Assembly (NCBI GenBank): GCA_020026035.1
Contig: JAHHRC010000065.1
Coordinates: 1-7,240 of the forward strand
Reading direction: 5' to 3'
Source of the DNA: Erysipelotrichaceae bacterium
Lineage (GTDB): Bacteria; Bacillota_I; Bacilli_A; Erysipelotrichales; Erysipelotrichaceae
DNA: 7,240 bases
The notes beneath the pieces are model-generated. The model saw only the letters and a program-made list of their open reading frames with translations, did not search any database and was not told the origin of the DNA. A program made the position numbers and the translations under genes. Of the stretch, positions 6,255 to 7,240 are shown one piece after another; positions within the stretch are counted from its first letter, which is position 1; each line of letters starts with the position of its first letter.

Positions 6255-6277
6255 AAAAAAACGAAGATTGCTCTTCG
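6255..6277 (-). terminator. Intrinsic terminator between apt and rel
   Basis: On the minus strand CGAAGA (6277-6272), loop GCAA and TCTTCG (6267-6262) are followed by seven U. It starts about ten bases after the apt stop codon and lies only about 40 bases before the rel start. The stem is short (6 bp), so partial read-through into rel is plausible. Confidence 0.75.
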
Positions 6278-6287
6278 ATTTTTAACG

Positions 6288-6815
6288 CTAACAGTCGCTT
6301 AATACCATAAGGGAATGTACATCATACCCTTCCAGTACTTCTCTTCCAGGTAGACCTGAAAGTTCTACGACAAAGCAAATTCCAGCGACAACGCCGCCCA
6401 TTTCTTCAATCATTTTACAAGTTGCTTTCGCAGTTCCACCGGTCGCAAGTAGATCATCTACAATGACAACACGTTGTCCTTGCTTAATTGCATCTTTGTG
6501 CATAAATAACTCGTTACTTCCGTATTCCAAATCATATTTGCAGGATACTGTTTCACGAGGCAATTTGCCTGGTTTACGAATTGGCGCAAAACCAACTCCA
6601 AGTTCTACTGCTGCTGGACAACCGAAAATAAAGCCACGGCTTTCTGGTCCAACAATCATCTCTGCTCCGACTGACTTACAGTACTCACAAATCTGTCTTG
6701 TTGCTTCTCTATAGCTTTCTGGATCTTGAAGCATTGGTGTTACATCGCGGAACAGAATTCCTTCTTTTGGAAATCCTGGAACCGTCGCTATCCATTTAGT
6801 TAAATCTATCGACAT
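6288..6815 (-). CDS. apt: Adenine phosphoribosyltransferase
   Basis: Converts adenine and PRPP to AMP and pyrophosphate in the cytoplasm: one-step purine salvage. The product is 175 residues, the usual size for bacterial Apt (about 170-180). It has the family start with WIATVPGFPKEGILFRDVTP (8-27), the GPESRGFIFG segment (56-65), the adenine-side loop APIRKPGKLP (77-86) and the PRPP-binding motif VVIVDDLLATGGTA (116-129), all intact. AGGAGG lies four bases before the ATG at 6815, which fixes the start; the stop is TAG. It is 50 nt downstream of recJ and carries its own candidate -10 element in that gap, so it may be transcribed both from its own promoter and with recJ. A terminator follows immediately, separating it partly from rel. 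Nothing in the protein is unusual. Confidence 0.96.
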   Translation of the reverse strand: MSIDLTKWIATVPGFPKEGILFRDVTPMLQDPESYREATRQICEYCKSVGAEMIVGPESRGFIFGCPAAVELGVGFAPIRKPGKLPRETVSCKYDLEYGSNELFMHKDAIKQGQRVVIVDDLLATGGTAKATCKMIEEMGGVVAGICFVVELSGLPGREVLEGYDVHSLMVLSDC

Positions 6816-6837
6816 GTTTCCTCCTAAGAATGGTTCT

Positions 6838-6866
6838 ATTATACCTCATTTTTTAAAATAATACAT
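6838..6866 (-). promoter_or_regulatory. Candidate apt promoter
   Basis: A perfect TATAAT is at 6843-6838 on the minus strand in the recJ-apt gap, about 22 bases before the apt start codon. At the right distance the -35 is weak (ATGTAT at 17 nt or TGTATT at 16 nt, overlapping the recJ stop). The call therefore rests on the -10 alone. The start would be near 6831, giving a very short leader. Confidence 0.5.
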
Positions 6867-7240
6867 TAAGACACAATTCTTTGAAGCATCATTTGTGGAT
6901 AGCATTCATTTCGGAATACATTCACACTTAATTTTCCAATCACAACACTTGGGTCATTGACAATCTCCAACCCTTGGTACGGGAAACAGATTGCATCAAA
7001 GCCACGGTTATGATTCTTAAAATGATACTTACTTACCTTTGGAAGTTGTTTGACATCTTCCATCACGGGATGAATCACGGCAAAGTTATTTTCAATCATC
7101 TCTTTTGGATATGGATTCAATTGTAATAAGCCTTCAATCTCACTAACCGTGATATCATCACTAGAAATCAAGATTCCTTTTTTTGCGGTATCGATTTGTT
7201 CTAATGTTGTATGTTCCATCTTTTCTTTGACTTTTTCTAA
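6866..7240 (-). CDS. recJ: Single-stranded-DNA-specific exonuclease RecJ, C-terminal part
   Basis: Partial gene: the frame is open to the window edge at 7240 and stops with TAA at 6868-6866, leaving 124 residues. The Met at 7219 is internal. The segment has no catalytic DHH motifs, which lie upstream. Its end, IGKLSVNVFRNECYPQMMLQRI, resembles the OB-like C-terminal domain of RecJ, where a strand like 'LSINEWNG..PQL' precedes the last helix. Position supports the name: recJ precedes apt and rel in B. subtilis and many Firmicutes. The family is a 5'-3' exonuclease on single-stranded DNA acting in recombination and mismatch or base-excision repair. The match to the family is by general pattern, not by a catalytic residue, so confidence leans on gene order. 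Confidence 0.72.
   Translation of the reverse strand, partial: LEKVKEKMEHTTLEQIDTAKKGILISSDDITVSEIEGLLQLNPYPKEMIENNFAVIHPVMEDVKQLPKVSKYHFKNHNRGFDAICFPYQGLEIVNDPSVVIGKLSVNVFRNECYPQMMLQRIVS

Noticed and set aside
1..7240. Mobile elements, CRISPR arrays, phage genes, tRNA or rRNA genes
   Set aside because: No transposase, no regularly spaced repeats, no att-like direct repeats and no cloverleaf were seen; gene order is the conserved chromosomal one.

Overview
The window is an ordinary low-GC Firmicutes chromosome segment. Gene order, strong AGGAGG ribosome binding sites, a T-box leader and U-tailed hairpin terminators all fit. The order recJ-apt-rel-(T-box)-hisS-aspS-6S RNA is, as far as I recall, also that of Bacillus subtilis, except that the genes B. 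subtilis carries between relA and hisS are absent. The protein style (short linkers, Lys/Glu rich, AT-rich codons) would suit Erysipelotrichia or a related lineage, but this placement is a guess.

Layout. At 1-384 on the plus strand lies the C-terminal end of a PBP5-type D-Ala-D-Ala carboxypeptidase, closed by a terminator that works in both directions. Everything else that codes is on the minus strand, read right to left: the C-terminal end of recJ (7240-6866), apt (6815-6288), a terminator, a full-length bifunctional-type rel (6216-4009), a 240-nt T-box leader (about 3969-3731), hisS (3715-2450) and aspS (2447-687). The 300-base gap between aspS and the carboxypeptidase gene holds no gene for a protein. 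It holds a structured minus-strand RNA, best read as 6S RNA, with its own promoter. It also holds a separate plus-strand promoter and a plus-strand terminator about 50 nt apart.

How the parts relate. Rel makes and degrades (p)ppGpp when uncharged tRNA stalls ribosomes. The T-box reads uncharged tRNA directly to induce hisS and aspS. Its presumed specifier region reads GACAC, which contains both an Asp codon (GAC) and a His codon (CAC), matching the two enzymes of the operon. 6S RNA, if the call is right, controls RNA polymerase in stationary phase. Apt salvages adenine using PRPP. The segment is thus a translation and starvation-response neighbourhood. I see no mobile element, CRISPR array, phage gene or new defence system. 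The points worth a second look are regulatory: the double specifier, the 6S-like RNA, the tiny plus-strand transcription unit beside it, and the overlapping terminators.
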